In this document: positions 37,553-51,600 of the stretch, piece by piece
Layout of the letters: each line of letters starts with the position of its first letter
Position numbering within the stretch: the stretch's first letter is position 1
Source: Colocasia esculenta
Lineage: Eukaryota > Streptophyta > Magnoliopsida > Alismatales > Araceae
Direction: 5' to 3'
Assembly (NCBI GenBank): GCA_014218235.1
Contig: CM024759.1
Location: forward strand, 8,944,712-9,008,711
DNA length: 64,000 nt
The notes under the pieces: generated by a model
What the model saw: only the letters and a program-made list of their open reading frames with translations
The model's database searches: none
What the model was told of the DNA's origin: nothing
Position numbers and translations under genes: made by a program

Positions 37553-37816
37553 CAGGAAGAACCTAACAGTTAGGGGTGTGTGTTGAGCATGAACCACATC
37601 TTAGATCATTTGTAGGATTTTTTTTTAGAACCATAGCAATCAATGTAATTATTAAATTATCTTTTCCACACTCTTATGAACTTATATAAGGTGTGTTTTG
37701 TAATTTCAATTTCTGTTGTAAAAACAACATATATCCCATTAAAATAAGTTCTACTTATTATACTGAAATTATGTCATTTTTCAATAAATGCTTATTTATT
37801 GGGACGTGACATATAT

Positions 37817-38266
37817 CATGCTTATGGGTTATCTCTTCATGTTAAAAGCATGTTGTAGGTGTGTTTCATCATCTAAAATGGTTTTAGTGGATGAGTATGG
37901 CCAGAAATTGGGGTTTGAATAAGATTTTAGGTAGAACTATGTGTTCTGCATGCTCTGTGTGAGAACAAGGCCTAGGGGTAAGGCGCGTTTTAAACACAGT
38001 CCCTTTGGTAGGTGTGTTTCAACTGTCAACACGGGCCCTATCAGGCTAGCGCATTCTAAAGGCAGGTGGGAGATTTGGCGCATTTCACTGATGTGTAGGC
38101 TAAGGTTTGGCTTTTGCATAAAACCAATATTTTCCAAGCAAATGGGTTTTTGAGGTGTTACTAGTGTCTATGATTTTTTATGCTTGGTTACTTACTTGTT
38201 ACCTACAATCAGGAGCCCTAACTACTACAGTATGCCTTGCACTTCATGTGCGGACAGGGGTATAGT
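37817..38266. other. Remnant of the oldest layer, right part
   Basis: It continues 1286-1433 across S1. It has GCGCGTTTTAAAC, GCGCATTCTAAA and GCATAAAACC words that look like a decayed CGCG array followed by the AAAACCCATAAATT part of the T1 LTR. It is probably an old LTR in plus orientation. No gene is visible; two short overlapping frames at 37937-38153 are not supported. Confidence 0.35.
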
Positions 38267-41200
38267 GTGACGGACCACGTCGTTCAAATCCGTTAACCCA
38301 CTAACGAGCTTGACCCGACTCCGTCTGTAGCAACCCGAAAAATTTAATACTTAAAAATTCGAAATAATAATTTCTTTAAATCAAAATAATAGAAACATAC
38401 GTACCACTATCGTATGTGCAAGAATACATTGGAAAATTCTTTAAAAATTATAAATCAATCCCAGACATTATTCTGAAGTGTTCTACTAAGAAATTCAAGC
38501 AACGAAAAAGTCCAATTGGCCAAGCGTATGTCACAACGTGACTAATTATCCAAATTAAGAAACTAAGTCGGAAAACTGTTAACACGGAAAGATAACGCGC
38601 CCATAAATCAAACGAACATGTCAGAGAGACCTCCAACATCGGGTAATGATGACCCATTATCAGAATTGGACCAATGGACCTCTCATAGTCCATAAATAAA
38701 ATCAAGTAAGAAAATTATAATAAAATATGTAACTCTATTATTCCTTAATTAAAAAAAATCCCATAAGATAAATTCCAATAAATAATGGGCTTTGTTAAAT
38801 GGACCCTCTAGAATTTATTGGGCCAAAATAGGGATTTTTAAAAGAGGAATAATAGGAAAATACTCTAAATTCGTAACTAAAATATTACATAAATAGAAAA
38901 GGGGTTATTAAATAAGTAAAATAGCTAATTTGTGTTGTAATTGGATTCCTAAACCTACCCTAATAAGTTGGCCACGAATTTAACTCCCATCCTAACCCAA
39001 ATAGGAAGTGGAAAGCTTGGAAGGAGGTTAGGAAAGAGGAAATTCAGAATTTAATAGGAGTTAGAGTCCTATTAGGAAATAACAACCTAACAAGCATAAA
39101 TACTCTCCTAAATCCCCCATGGCCGGCCCTAGCTCATTGCCAAGGGTTGCTGGACCAGGAGGAGAGGCCAAGGAGGAGGAGATCTCGTGGGGAGAAGACT
39201 CTCTTAAGCTCTCTCTCTCTCGTTCTTCAAGTTCTAGCCCTAGAAGAGAAAATCGAGTCAAGGTAGGCATTCTCACGAGCCAAATTAATGAAATTTTGAC
39301 TGTAGGTTGTACCAAGCATCAGGAACAAAACCCTTGTTGTTTCATAATTTTTCCTTCACTGAATCTTTTGTTCTTAATTTTCAAAGTTCTGTGAAATTCA
39401 TGACCCCGAACCCTCTTCTAAATTCTTGATCTCCTTGTATACTCAACCCCATACCACGAGATTTTTACTGGAGAGACTGATGCATGTTAGGCATATTTTT
39501 CCCCTAAAAGCCCTAATTTTTATCCACCCTACTTTGTGAATTAATTCTCTCATCTCAACTGCTCACTTTGTCATGTACTCCATGTTTGACTTGAATAAAC
39601 CATGTCGAAACTCTATCTATTTTCAAATTCCTATTTATCGTAAGTACTCACGTATGTCTAGATCAATATGCAACTAGTTTCAAGATTTTTCATCGACTAT
39701 ACAATTAGTTATGATTTTCTGAACGACCATGTGTCAAAAGATAGAGAGTTGGCCCAAAATTCGAGGCTCTGTCCTTTTCCCGCTCGAATACAGGCTCAGA
39801 ACCTGAGAACGTGATGGCCCGATAGGCCGCGTTCTCAGGGCCGTCACGACACAGTAACCTATCGCAATCTGATCGCGACAGGGTACCCCATCGCGTTCTG
39901 GCCGCCCGGCCTGATAGACCTGTCGCGATGCTCAGAAGACCCTGTCGCGTTCTGCCTGAACCCCGTCGCGACCCTTACAAGGGTGCATCGCGTTCTGGCT
40001 TTTTTCTGGGAAAAACCCATAAATTTTGATGCTATTTCTTTCTACAGTGATTATACCATCTGTAAATAGTCCTATACGCAGTCATACACACTTGTTGTAA
40101 CTAAAGATATGTTGTGTAATTTAAAATACATGCACTTGATCTTTTTCTATTTATAATTCCTGTTACACAATGCACACACGTGAACCCCCCAATATGGCTT
40201 ATCTTGGCATGAAAATTGTGACATATACATCTAGCAATTGATTTCAATTATATATTTAATTGCCCTATTTTAAATGAACTTGTCTATATTTTCTCGCAAT
40301 GTTTGGAAACACCGATACCGACACTCCAATGTTCTAGAATTCCTCTAGAACGTCGGGCACTTGTTTCTATATACACACTCTTGCTTGAGTTGGACGAACT
40401 CTCCGTCGGATACTCCTTCTATCGGACTAGTGAGTCTTTGTTCAAGGCCTCCATAAGTCTCTCTGTCCATGGATTCCCATATGGTCGATGAGCTGGTTGT
40501 ACCCTAACACCTATGATACCTTTTAGGGATCTACATGATCCAAATGACCTTAGATTGTTCTCTATCTTATCTTGAATCACGCCGGACCTCTAGACCTGTG
40601 CGTAACATGGCCAGTGGAAGGGTAGTGAGTTCCACTTGACTGCCAAAACTGTACGCGCGTGTTGTGCAACTGTTACTATCGCTCGTTACTCGATGTTTCA
40701 TGTGCAATGACCATAAGATCTCATCTATATTCTACTTGCTCATCTATTCATGTTCACTCTACTATCTCGTCTATTTCGTCTATTCATCTAGTACTCTCTT
40801 GGTACCCTTTGAGCTGTGTGGCTCCTACTGTTTTGTATTGTTCATGACTGTCTAGCGCTAAAATGGGTCTTGTGACTCTACTGACTTGAATGCATACTGT
40901 TGAGGGTACGGAGAGTGTCCGAGAGGCTCCAATCTAGTCCTGGGGGTAGAGAGCCACCCGAAAATACCGGCAGGGGCTATTGACGGTGTCTACATTTGCA
41001 CCGGTCCTGACTGACTATTTTGATCTAGCTAGACATATGACTGTTACACTATTACTGTTAGTTCAGACGTACTGCATTGTTATTGTACTGCCACTGACTG
41101 TTACTGAACTACTACTGTCCTGTTATTGAGCAACTACTGTCATACTCTCTTCATGCTCTACTTGATACTTGCTATCTTGAGTTATTGCGTTCTATCCTGA

Positions 41201-44200
41201 CTTAGTCGCATTCAAAATACTATATTCTCTCTCGACTATCTACGGATAACCAAAGTGCCATTACTATTTCGATTGACGAAGTTAATCAAAAGCGCTATAC
41301 TATTTTGATTGATGAAAATCAATCAAGGTGCAATTTACTCTTTACATGGCCAACTACTATCTCTCTCCTTGCTATAGATGTCGCTTGCTATTTCTTGACA
41401 ATGATGTTACTCGCTATTGTTGTTATCATTTCTATCATGACTTGACTTTATTCATCATGCTATACTTGATTCATCTGCTATTTGAACCATGTTACTTGTG
41501 CTATTACTTTCTCGACTTTACATGACTCTCTCTATCATTAGTTACTCTGCCATTTAAAGCATTAATCATTTAAAGCCTGCTTGACTATTGAGATTTAAGT
41601 CCTACTGGGCGTTATCGCTCACCCTGCGTTATTTGTTATTGTGTCTCAAGTAAGTCAGACAATGACGTTACACACACCAATGGGCCGGGACTAGAGTGAT
41701 GAGCAACCTGGAGTCAGTTGATGAAGTTGCCCTAGTACTATGGAGTCTAATAGTTATTGCTCTAGATTTCTTTTTTCAATGTAATGATGACATTGAGCCC
41801 TATGTATTGGTTCCGAATTAGTGGTTGTAATAGTCTTAGTGATTTTATAATGAAATCAAGAGTTATTCCAATTATTTCATTAGATGCTCATATATTTGCG
41901 TCTGTATGCGCAATTTACGTTACCATACTCGTTGCTCATGTTTCCCTCTGATTTATTCCGCTGCTAAATTGGAGGGGCGTGACAGTTGGTATCAGAGCCT
42001 AGGATGTCCTTATTAGGATATTTTAAGTCTAGCTATGTTCTAGGTGAACTGCCATGACCGTGTCTAAGTTAACCACCATACCTATGTGAGATATTGGGTA
42101 AAGCTTGGGGTTATGCTGGGAGCTTAACTATATGTATAAGCACCCTAAGTTTAAGAAGAAATTAATAAGTATTATTGCTCGTAGGAACTAGAGGAGATGG
42201 ATGGCGAGCATGCGCAAATACACGAATTACAACAGACTGTACAGAGGTTAACTCAAGCCCTTAACAACGTGATTCAAGCAGGAGCAAGAAATGGGGCAGG
42301 AGACTTATATGGGAACTTTCAACGAATAAATCCCCCTAGGTTTAATGGAACTCCGGATCCCGATGAAGCTGAAAATTGGGTGAAGGCGATGGAACGAATC
42401 TTTAGAGTTATGCAATGCTCAGAGCGTCCTTCTGGCAACCTTTCAGTTGGACCGCGATGCTAGAGCTTGGTGGGAAGCTGTCAGTCGACAACTACCCAAC
42501 ATCAACATAGAGTGGGATAAATTTTTAGAACTCTTCAACACCAAATATTTTTCCGAGAGGATTCGTGAGAAGAAGGCAAATGAATTCGCCAATTTAAAAC
42601 AACGAATGATGTCTGTAGCAGAATATGAAGCGCAATTTGAAAGACTAGCACAGTATGCACCACATTTGGTGAGTACGAAAAAGATGAAGGCAATGAGATT
42701 TTTAGAAGGGTTGAGACCTGTGTTCTGGGAAAAGTTGGCTCCACTAGACATTGAAATATATTCAGTCATGGTATTGAGAACTCAATTAGTAGAGGACACC
42801 ATGGAACTTCTTGAAAAGAACCATAAGAAGAAGGTGTTGAAAAGGGAATGCGCTACTCATTCCAATGATAATAAAGGAAGAAATATGGTAGATAGCAAGA
42901 GAATGAAAGGGGAAGTGAAGCGGAAGGAAGCCTGTGAATTTTGTGAAAAGCCAGGGCATCAGGTTGACAACTGTTGGAAGAGATTGGGCAGATGCTTACG
43001 TTGTAAAAGTCAAAAACATCGAGTCATCGATTTCTCAACAAAGAAGAACCAAACTCCACACCAAGGACGATTACAAGCCTTTGTGGATAAAAATCCTGTC
43101 AATGAGGGTGGACAAGGTACCATCACTAAACCCTTAGTTTGATTTCATATATATTTTCACTATAGCAAAGTCCTAAGTGGGGGAGATGATGGATTGAAAT
43201 ATCCATAATAAATTGGTAGTCGTATCATATTATATGAATTTAGGGACCAAATTCTTTTTAAGTGGGGGAGGATGTAGCAACCCAAAAAATTTAATACTTA
43301 AAAATTCAAAATAATAATTTCTTTACATCGAAATAATAGAAACATACGTACCACTATCGTGTGTACAAGAATACGATGGAAAATTCCTTAAAAATTATAA
43401 ATCAACCCCAGACATTATTCCTAAGTGTTCTACTAAGAAATTCAAGCAACGAAAAATCCGATTGGCCAAGCGTATGTCACAAAGTGACTAATTATCCAAA
43501 TTAGAAAACTAAGTCGGAAAACTGTTAACACGGAAAGATAATGCGCCCATAAATCAAACGAACATGTCGGAGAGACCTCCAACATCGGGTATTGATGACC
43601 CATTATCGGAATTGGACCTATGGACCTCTCATAGTCCATGAATAAAATCAAGTAAGAAAAATATAATAAAATATGTAACTCTATTATTCCCTAATTAAAA
43701 AAAAAAGAAAAATCTCATAAGATAAATTCCAATAAATAATGGGCTTTGTTAAATAGACCCTCTAGAATGTATTGGGCCAAAATAGGAATTTTTAAAAGAG
43801 GAATAACAGGAAATACTCTAAATTCGTAACTAAAATATTACCTAAATAGAAAAGAGGTTATTAAATAAGTAAAATAGCTAATTTGTGTTGTAATTGGATT
43901 CCTAAACCTACCCTAATAGGTTGGCCATGAATTTAACTCACATTCTAACCCAAATAGGAAGTGGAAAGTTTGGAAGGAGGTTAGGAAAAAGGAAATTCAA
44001 AATTTAATAGGAGTTAGAATCTTATTAGGAAATAACAACCTAACAAGCATAAATACTCTCCTAAATCCCCCATGGTCGGCCCTAGCTCGTTGCCAAGGGT
44101 TGCTGGACCAGGAGGAGAGGCCAAGGAGGAGGAGATCTCGTGGGGAGAAGACTCTCTTAAGCTCTCTCTCTCGTTCTTCAAGTTCTAGCCCTAGAAGAGA

Positions 44201-47200
44201 AAATCGAGTCAAGGAAGGCATTCTCACGAGCCAAATTAATGAAATTTCGACTGTAGGTTGTTCCAAGCATCAGGAACAAAACTCATAATTTTTCGTTCAC
44301 TCAATCTTTTGTTCTTAATTTTCAAAGTTCTGTTAACTTCATGACCCCGAACCCTCTTCTAAATTCTTGATCTCCTTGTATACTCAACCCCATACCACGA
44401 GATTTTTACTGGAGGGACTAATGCATGTTAGGCATCTTTTGCCCTAAAAGCCCTAATTTTTATCCACCCTACTTTGTGAATTAATTCTCTCATCTCAACT
44501 GCTCACTTTGTCATGTACTCCATGTTTGACTTGAATAAAGCATGTCGAAACTCTATCTATTTTCAAATTCCTATTTATCGTAAGTACTCACGTATGTCTA
44601 GATCAATATGCAACTAGTTTCAAGATTTTTCATCAACTATACAATTAGTTATGATTTTATGAACAACCCTATGTCAAAAGATAGAGAGTTGGCCTGAAAT
44701 CTGAGGCTCTGTCCTTTTCCCGTTCGAATACAGGCTCAGAACCTAAGAACGCGACGGCCCGATAGGCCGCGTTCTTAGGGCCATCACGACACAGTAGCAT
44801 GTCACGATCTGATCGTGACAGGGTACCCCGTCGCGTTCTAGCCGCCCGACCTGATAGACCTGTCATGATCCTCAGAAGACCTTGTCGCGTTTTGCCTGAA
44901 CCCCGTCGCGACCCTTACAAGAGTGCGTCGCGTTCTGGCTTTTTGCTGGGAAAAACCCATAAATTTTGATGCTATTTCTTTCTACAGTGATTATACCCTC
45001 TGTAAATAGTCCTATACGCAGTCATACACACTTGTTATAACTGAACATATGTTGTGTAATTTAAAATACATGCACTTGATCTTTTTCTATCTATAATTCC
45101 TCTTACACAATGCACACACGTGAACCCCCCAATATGGCTTATCTTGGCATGAAAATTTTCACATATACATCTAGCAATTGATTTTAATTATATATTTAAT
45201 TGTCCTATTTTAAATGAACTTGTCTATGTTTTCTCACTATTTTTGGAAACACCGATACCGATGCTCCACTGTTCTAGAATTCCTCTAGAATGTCGGGAAC
45301 TTGTTTCTATATACACACTCTCGCTTGACTTGGACGAACTGTCTGTCAGATACTCCTTCTGCCGGACTAGTGAGTCTTTGTTCAAGGCCTCTGTAAGTCT
45401 CCTCTGTCCATAGATTCCCACATGGTTGACGAGCTGGTTGTACCCTAACACCTATGATACCCTTTAGGGATGAACATGATCCAAATGACCTTAGATTGCT
45501 CTCTATCTTATCTTGAATCACGCCGGACCTCTGGACCTGTGCGTAACATGGCCAGTGGAAGGGTAGTGAGTTCCACCTAACTGCCAACACCGTACACGCG
45601 TGTTGTGCAATTGTTACACTGTTACTGTTAGTCTTTTATTTCAGACGTACTGCACTGTTACTGTGCTGCCACTGACTGTTACTGAACTGCTACTGTCCTG
45701 TTATTGAGCGACTACTGTCGTACTCTCTTCATGCTCTACTTGATACTTGCTATCTTGAGTTATTGCGTTCTATCCTGACTTAGTCGCATTCAAAGTACTA
45801 TATTCTCTCTCAGCTATCTACGGAAAACCAAAGTGCCATTACTATTTCGATTGACGAAGTTAATCAAAAGTGCTATATTATTTTGATTGATGAAAATCAA
45901 TCAAAATGTAATTTACTCTTTACATGGCCAACTACTATCTCTCTCCTTGCTATAGATGTCGCTTGCTATTTCTTGACAATGATGTTACTCTCTATTGTTG
46001 TTATCGTTTCTATCGTGACTTGACTTTATTCATCGTGTTATACTTGATTCATCTGCTATTTGAACAATGTTACTTGTGCTATTACTTTCTCGACTTTACA
46101 TGACTCTCTCTATCATTAGTTACTTTGCCATTTAAAGCATTAATCATTTAAAGTCTGCTTGACTATTGAGATTTAAGTCCTACTGGGCGTTATCGCTCAC
46201 CCTTCGTTATTTGTTATTGTGTCTCAGGTAAGTCAGACAATGACATTACACACACCAATGGGACGGGACCAGAGTGATGAGCAACCTGGAGTCAGTTGAT
46301 GAAGTTGCCCTAGTACTATGGAGTCTAATAGTTATTGCTCTAGATTTCTTTTTTCAATGTAATGATGACATTGAGCCCTATGTATTGGTTCCAAATTAGT
46401 GGTTGTAATAGTCTTAGTGATTTTATAATGATATCAAGAGTTATTCAAATTATTTCATTAGATGCTCTGATGTTTGCGTTTGTATGCGCAATTTACGTTA
46501 CCATACTCGTTGCTCATGTTTCCCTCCGATTTATTCCGATGCTAAATTGGAGGGGCGTGACACCGTCTCCCACGAACAAGCCGAAGCCTCACCAGAGATA
46601 TCAACACACATGTCCGTGGAAATATAAAAGAACACACTGAATATATATATAAGATTGCATATCTCATACACAGTTACATAAGGATTACATATTCAAATCT
46701 CAACAGAAGTCAAACTCAAGTACAGTAGCTTGGGGCATACCCCGAGGCACAACAGAAAGAAAATTACACTGCTGGAGGCGTGGACCCCACTCCGCTGCGA
46801 TGTGGTTCTAGACTAGAATATGGGTGTGAAACCTCCTGCACTCCCTCATCTGAAAGGAGTAAGGGGTGGGCCTCACAAGTCACTGGCTCAGTAGAAAAAC
46901 TCCCTCAAAATCCGAACCACACTAAACACGTGAAAAGTGGAAGTAAAGCATCAATTTAATCAATTAACACAACTACCTAAGCATGGAATTATAATGACAG
47001 TAAATAAGTTAAGCTATGCCAACAATATAAATTCAGCTTCATAAAGAAATGACAAACCACACTTAGTAGCACGATCGAAAGAAGGGTAACGCCAAACACG
47101 AGTCATGAGAACTGGTTCGCGTCACCAGCCACTGACCTGAACAAGCAACACAGGTCTACCTCTCAGCCTCACAGTCACGGACGAAAGGTCCAGCTGTCGC

Positions 47201-48635
47201 TCCACCTCAACTGAGTCAACAAACTGTGGAGACCAAACAACACTACAACTGCAGCTCACACTGTTGCAGCTCCATGCCTGGCACCTTTAAGGACTCCGGC
47301 CCGAACTCCCTAAAGTGAGGCACTAGAAATAGGACTAGCTGAGGACCAGCACGTCTACTGGTGTCCGTCCCCCAACCAAGAGTGCGCTACAAGCGGCCAA
47401 GAACAACCACAATATACAAGTCGATGTCCTATTGTCATATTTCCCTCCGCTGGACGTACAACTCAAACTAAGGAGTGAGGGTGTCCAGGAAGACAACACA
47501 GACCTCATCGGTACACAAGTACTGGGACAAACCCCAAGCACAACTTGCCTGGCTCACAGAGAACCTGGGATACTCAACTCGAGAGGTAACCAAGGAAGGC
47601 GTCGTATACCCGACTTGCCACGTACACCCCAACCATGCAAACTCGGCATTTTTCGATCACAACACGTGCCAATGCACCACTTACGATCTACTACACACAA
47701 ACTAGTAGTCATACAAACCCATAACTAAAAACAATTCATAGAACCATGCAGATAAGTTAGGGTTCGGGTGACTGCCTTCAAAAACGTGACGGACACAGAG
47801 GTCGCTATTTGGAGGCCAAATCATGGCGAGGCAAAGAGTTGTGTTACAGACTGAATTACGACCGGACAAGTCGTCGCGTTCATAAATGTGACGACTGGTT
47901 CCGTCACCTTTTAGTTGCGAAACCTCACCCCAAAACCCCATTCTGGAAACCTCACAAACCACCCTATATAACCATGATACATGAATAATTGCATTCAAAT
48001 AAAAAGCCTACACATGCTTGCTACTTCATTTAACTCTGTCCCATACACTAAACACATTAAACATAATCCATTTAAATCAAATGGAGAAGAATTCCCCTAC
48101 CACACGAGGAACATGAAGAACGCAAAGAATGGCATTGCCTTGGCGTTTCCTGCGCTCCGAACAACCTCCTCGCGCCATTAACACGCCAGTCCACATGCCA
48201 AAACCTCTGAATCACTGGAAATCTTCACAGCAAGCTTCCCCTACGACTGAGCAGTGTTTCCTACACTACTTAGCCAGGGGTCAGCCACCCCAAACACATA
48301 GTCGAAATCACGACGGGTTGCGACGTCGCGTTTAAATTGCGACGGATATGTCCATCGCAATTAAAAGGCGACGTCCCTACATGCAACACGCGGTGCGCAT
48401 GCAGACGTGCACCCAGAGAAGCGGCATCCAAAATGCGACAACCAGGGTGGTCGCGTTTCCAAAATGCGACGCATGTGTTGGTCTTGTTTATGGAAGGCGC
48501 TCCATAGGTTGGTTGGGCTCAGATCTCCGGCCCCCCAACCACACAACCTATGCAAACCATCCTAAACATCACCACAAGGCCGTACACTGGCTACCAAACC
48601 CATTATACTATAATCCAAAAAGTCGCGACGTTACA
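38267..48635 (-). mobile_element. 3' LTR of the P1 chromovirus, interrupted by T1
   Basis: On the minus strand the LTR starts TGTAACGTCGCGAC at 48635, 90 bp after the end of the P1 coding relic, and ends GGTCCGTCACA at 38267. Its own parts are 38267-38325 and 46568-48635, about 2.13 kb. It has two CGCG-rich blocks (47780-47905, 48305-48480) and the conserved block at 46845-46894. The other LTR is not in the window. Confidence 0.7.
38326..46562 (+). mobile_element. T1: complete gag-only LTR element (TR-GAG type)
   Basis: LTRs with TGTAGC...GTGACA ends lie at 38326-41984 and 43273-46562. The TSD CCGTC is perfect (38321-38325 and 46563-46567). Between the LTRs are only 1288 bp: a perfect initiator-Met primer site, a gag with one shift, and the polypurine tract AGTGGGGGAGGA. 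No protease, reverse transcriptase or integrase is present. This matches terminal-repeat retrotransposons with a GAG domain described in plants. Its LTR is related to S3, J1 and the P1 LTR, so the P1-like chromoviruses are likely donors of enzymes. Confidence 0.95.
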
Positions 48636-51600
48636 TTGGTATCATCTAAAAAGAAATTTCGACCTCGAAATCTAGAAAAAAACTTTAACAAGAAATTTGT
48701 AAGCATTCTTATATGATACTATCATCTAAAAAGAATTAAAAGCTTGCTCAAACAAATAAGGATACACTTTGTACATATTCTCTGCTAACTCCCATGTATC
48801 CTCTCCTCCTTGTCTGTTCTCCCATCTAATCTTTACCAATTCTATTTCCTTATTTCTCAATTTTTGTGTTCTTCGGCCTGTAATCTGTACTGGTTATTCT
48901 GACATTGACATGTCTGGCTTCCAATCATCTCTTGTATAGCTAACTATCTGTGAGGGGTCCCAGATATATTTTCTCAACATGGAGACATGGAAAACATCAT
49001 GAGCATCGGTGAAGTCTGCTGGAAGATCTATTATGTATGTCATTTCTCCAATTCTTTCTGAAATTTTGAAGGGACCCATATACCTCGGGCTTAACATACC
49101 TTTCTTACTGAATCTCAATACACCTTTTGTGGGAGAAACTCTCAAAAAGACAGTCACCAACCTCAAACTAAAGTGGCTTGTGCCTGATGTCTACATAGCT
49201 CTTTTGGCGACTCTGGGCTGCCTAAATCTAACCATCTCTGCACACTGTTGAATTAATTCTAGCCTCATAACTTGTCTCTCTCCAACTTCATGCCAATTTA
49301 ATGGTGTTCTACATGGCCTGCCATATAAAGCGTCATATGGTGCCATTCCAATACTCGTATGATAGTTGTTATTATATGCAAATTCTACCATTCCCAGATG
49401 GTGCTCCCAGCTGCCTTCCCACACTAAGCAACAAGCTCACAGCATGTCTTATATTGTTTGAATAGTCCTTTCCATCTGCCCATCTGTTTGAGGGTGATAT
49501 GCTGAGTTGTACCTCAATTCAGTGCCAACTACCATTTGTAGACTTATCCAAAAACCAGATGTAAATCTTAGATCTCTATCTGAAATAATTGTTACTGGAA
49601 TACCATGTAATGGTACAATTCTGTCCACATATAATCTAGCCAGTCTATCCACAGTCCATGACATGCTTACAGCTAATAATCTACATACCTTAGTCAATCT
49701 GTCAACAAATACCCAAATGCCATTGTGCCCTGTTGCTATCCTGGGTAATCCTGCTATAAAGTCCATAGCAATGTCATCCTACTTCCATTGTGGAATCGGC
49801 AACAGCTGTAACAATCCTCTTGGTCTTTGGTGTTTTGCCTTCACTTACTGGCAAACCAAACATCTAGCAATAAATTCTGATATTTCTTTCTTCATATGTG
49901 GCCACCAAAAGTGTCTCTTCAAATCTTGGTACATCTTAGTGCTGCCCGGATGAATGGTATATCTGGATTTATGTGCTTCCTCTAAAACTTTCTGTTTTAC
50001 TTCTATTTCAGGTGGAACATATAATCTGCCTCTGAGTCTGGCTACACACTCATTATCTATAGTAACACCTTCTATTTTTACAATCTCGGCCAGAATCTCA
50101 TGTCTTATGAGCTTCCACTATCTGCCAATACACTGACGGTTCAATAGCACTGTTGGCTATTCGGAACAAATAAAGAATTTTTTGCTATTTCCTCATATAG
50201 TTTCCATTCTTTGATCATCATCTGACTTAAAACTGCCTTTCTAATCAATGCATATGCTACTACATTTGCCTTTCCCAGGTGGTAAGTCAAACTGAAGTCA
50301 TAATCCTTCATATACTCTACCCACCTGCGTTGTCGAAGATTCAAATCCTTCTAGGAGAAAATGTACTTCAAACTTTTGTGATCTGTAAAAATTTCAAATC
50401 TCTCACCATATAAATAATGTCTCCACATTTTCAAAGCAAAAACTACTGTTGTCAATTCTAAATCATGAGTTGGGTAGTTTTTTTCTTCATTTTTCAATTG
50501 CCTAGATGCATAAGCTATAACATTTCCATATTGCATTAAAACAACTCCAAGTCTTCTCTTAGAAGCATCTGTGTACAATACAAAACCTCCGCTACTTGAT
50601 GGTAATGACAATATCGATGCTGCAGTGAGTCTTCTTTTTAATTCCATAAAACTCTTCTGACAATCGGCAAACCAAACAAATGGTACACCCTTTCTGGTTA
50701 ATCTTGTCATTGGTGCTGCAATCTTGGAGAAATCTTGAATTAAACGTCTATAGTATCCTGTCAGACCTAAGAAACTTCTGATCTCAGTAATTGTTCTCAA
50801 CTCTTTCCACTTCATGACAGCTTCTACTTTAGTTGGATCTACTACAACACCTTCTGTTGAAATCACATGCCCTAAAAACTGAATTTCCCGCAACCAGAAC
50901 TCACACTTACTGAATTTAGCATACAATTGATGTTCTCTTAAAGTCTGCAAAGTGATTCTCAAGTGCGCTGCATGCTCCTCTTTTGACGCTGAATATACCA
51001 GTATATCATCTATAAAAATCACAATAAACTAATCTAGATATGGATGGAATATTCTATTCATTAAATTCATGAAAGTTGTCGGTGCATTAGTCAACCTAAA
51101 TGGCATTACAACAAACTCATAGTGACCATACCTCGTTCTGAAAGCTGTTTTGTCAATATCTTCCTCCTTAATCCTCAGGTGATGATAACCGAACCTCAAA
51201 TCAATCTTGGAAAACACTTTGGCTAATTGTAATTGATCAAACAAATCATCTATTCTCGGCAATGGATACTTGTTCTTATAGAAACTTCATTCAATTTCCG
51301 ATAATCTATACACATTCTAAAATTGCCATCTTTCTTCCTTACAAACTGTTACGAGGAGTTCCCAGTAGGTCGGCTGAATCTTTGGGCCCGACCAATCTCA
51401 TTTAAGGTATAGGCCAGCATCCCTTCGCAGCTCAGGCAGAACATTGACATCGTCTAGGCCGACGACCCAGATCGGCTAGACCGACCTCATTACACCTCGT
51501 GCCGACTACTTCAGCTCGACCGGTGACGATTTCCTCAGCTCAGACAAAACCGACCTGAAGGCCAACATGTCCGTGGGATTTTCGGAGCATGGCTCACGTA

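Larger units (their letters stand above)
1434..37811 (+). mobile_element. S1: solo LTR carrying all insertions of the left nest
   Basis: The LTR begins at 1434 (TGCAATACCCC, a decayed TGTAACACCCC) and ends at 37811 (GGGACGTGACA). It is flanked by GATAT (1429-1433) and TATAT (37812-37816), a TSD with one mismatch. Its own sequence is 1434-1710, 4557-4734, 7756-8222 and 36448-37811, about 2.29 kb. It is the same family as S4 in the opposite orientation: 37278-37360 matches the reverse complement of 8838-8904, and the start of S1 matches the start of S4 near 36240-36442. No internal retrotransposon region follows, so it is read as a solo LTR left by LTR-LTR recombination. It is the oldest clearly bounded insertion in the left nest. 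Confidence 0.75.
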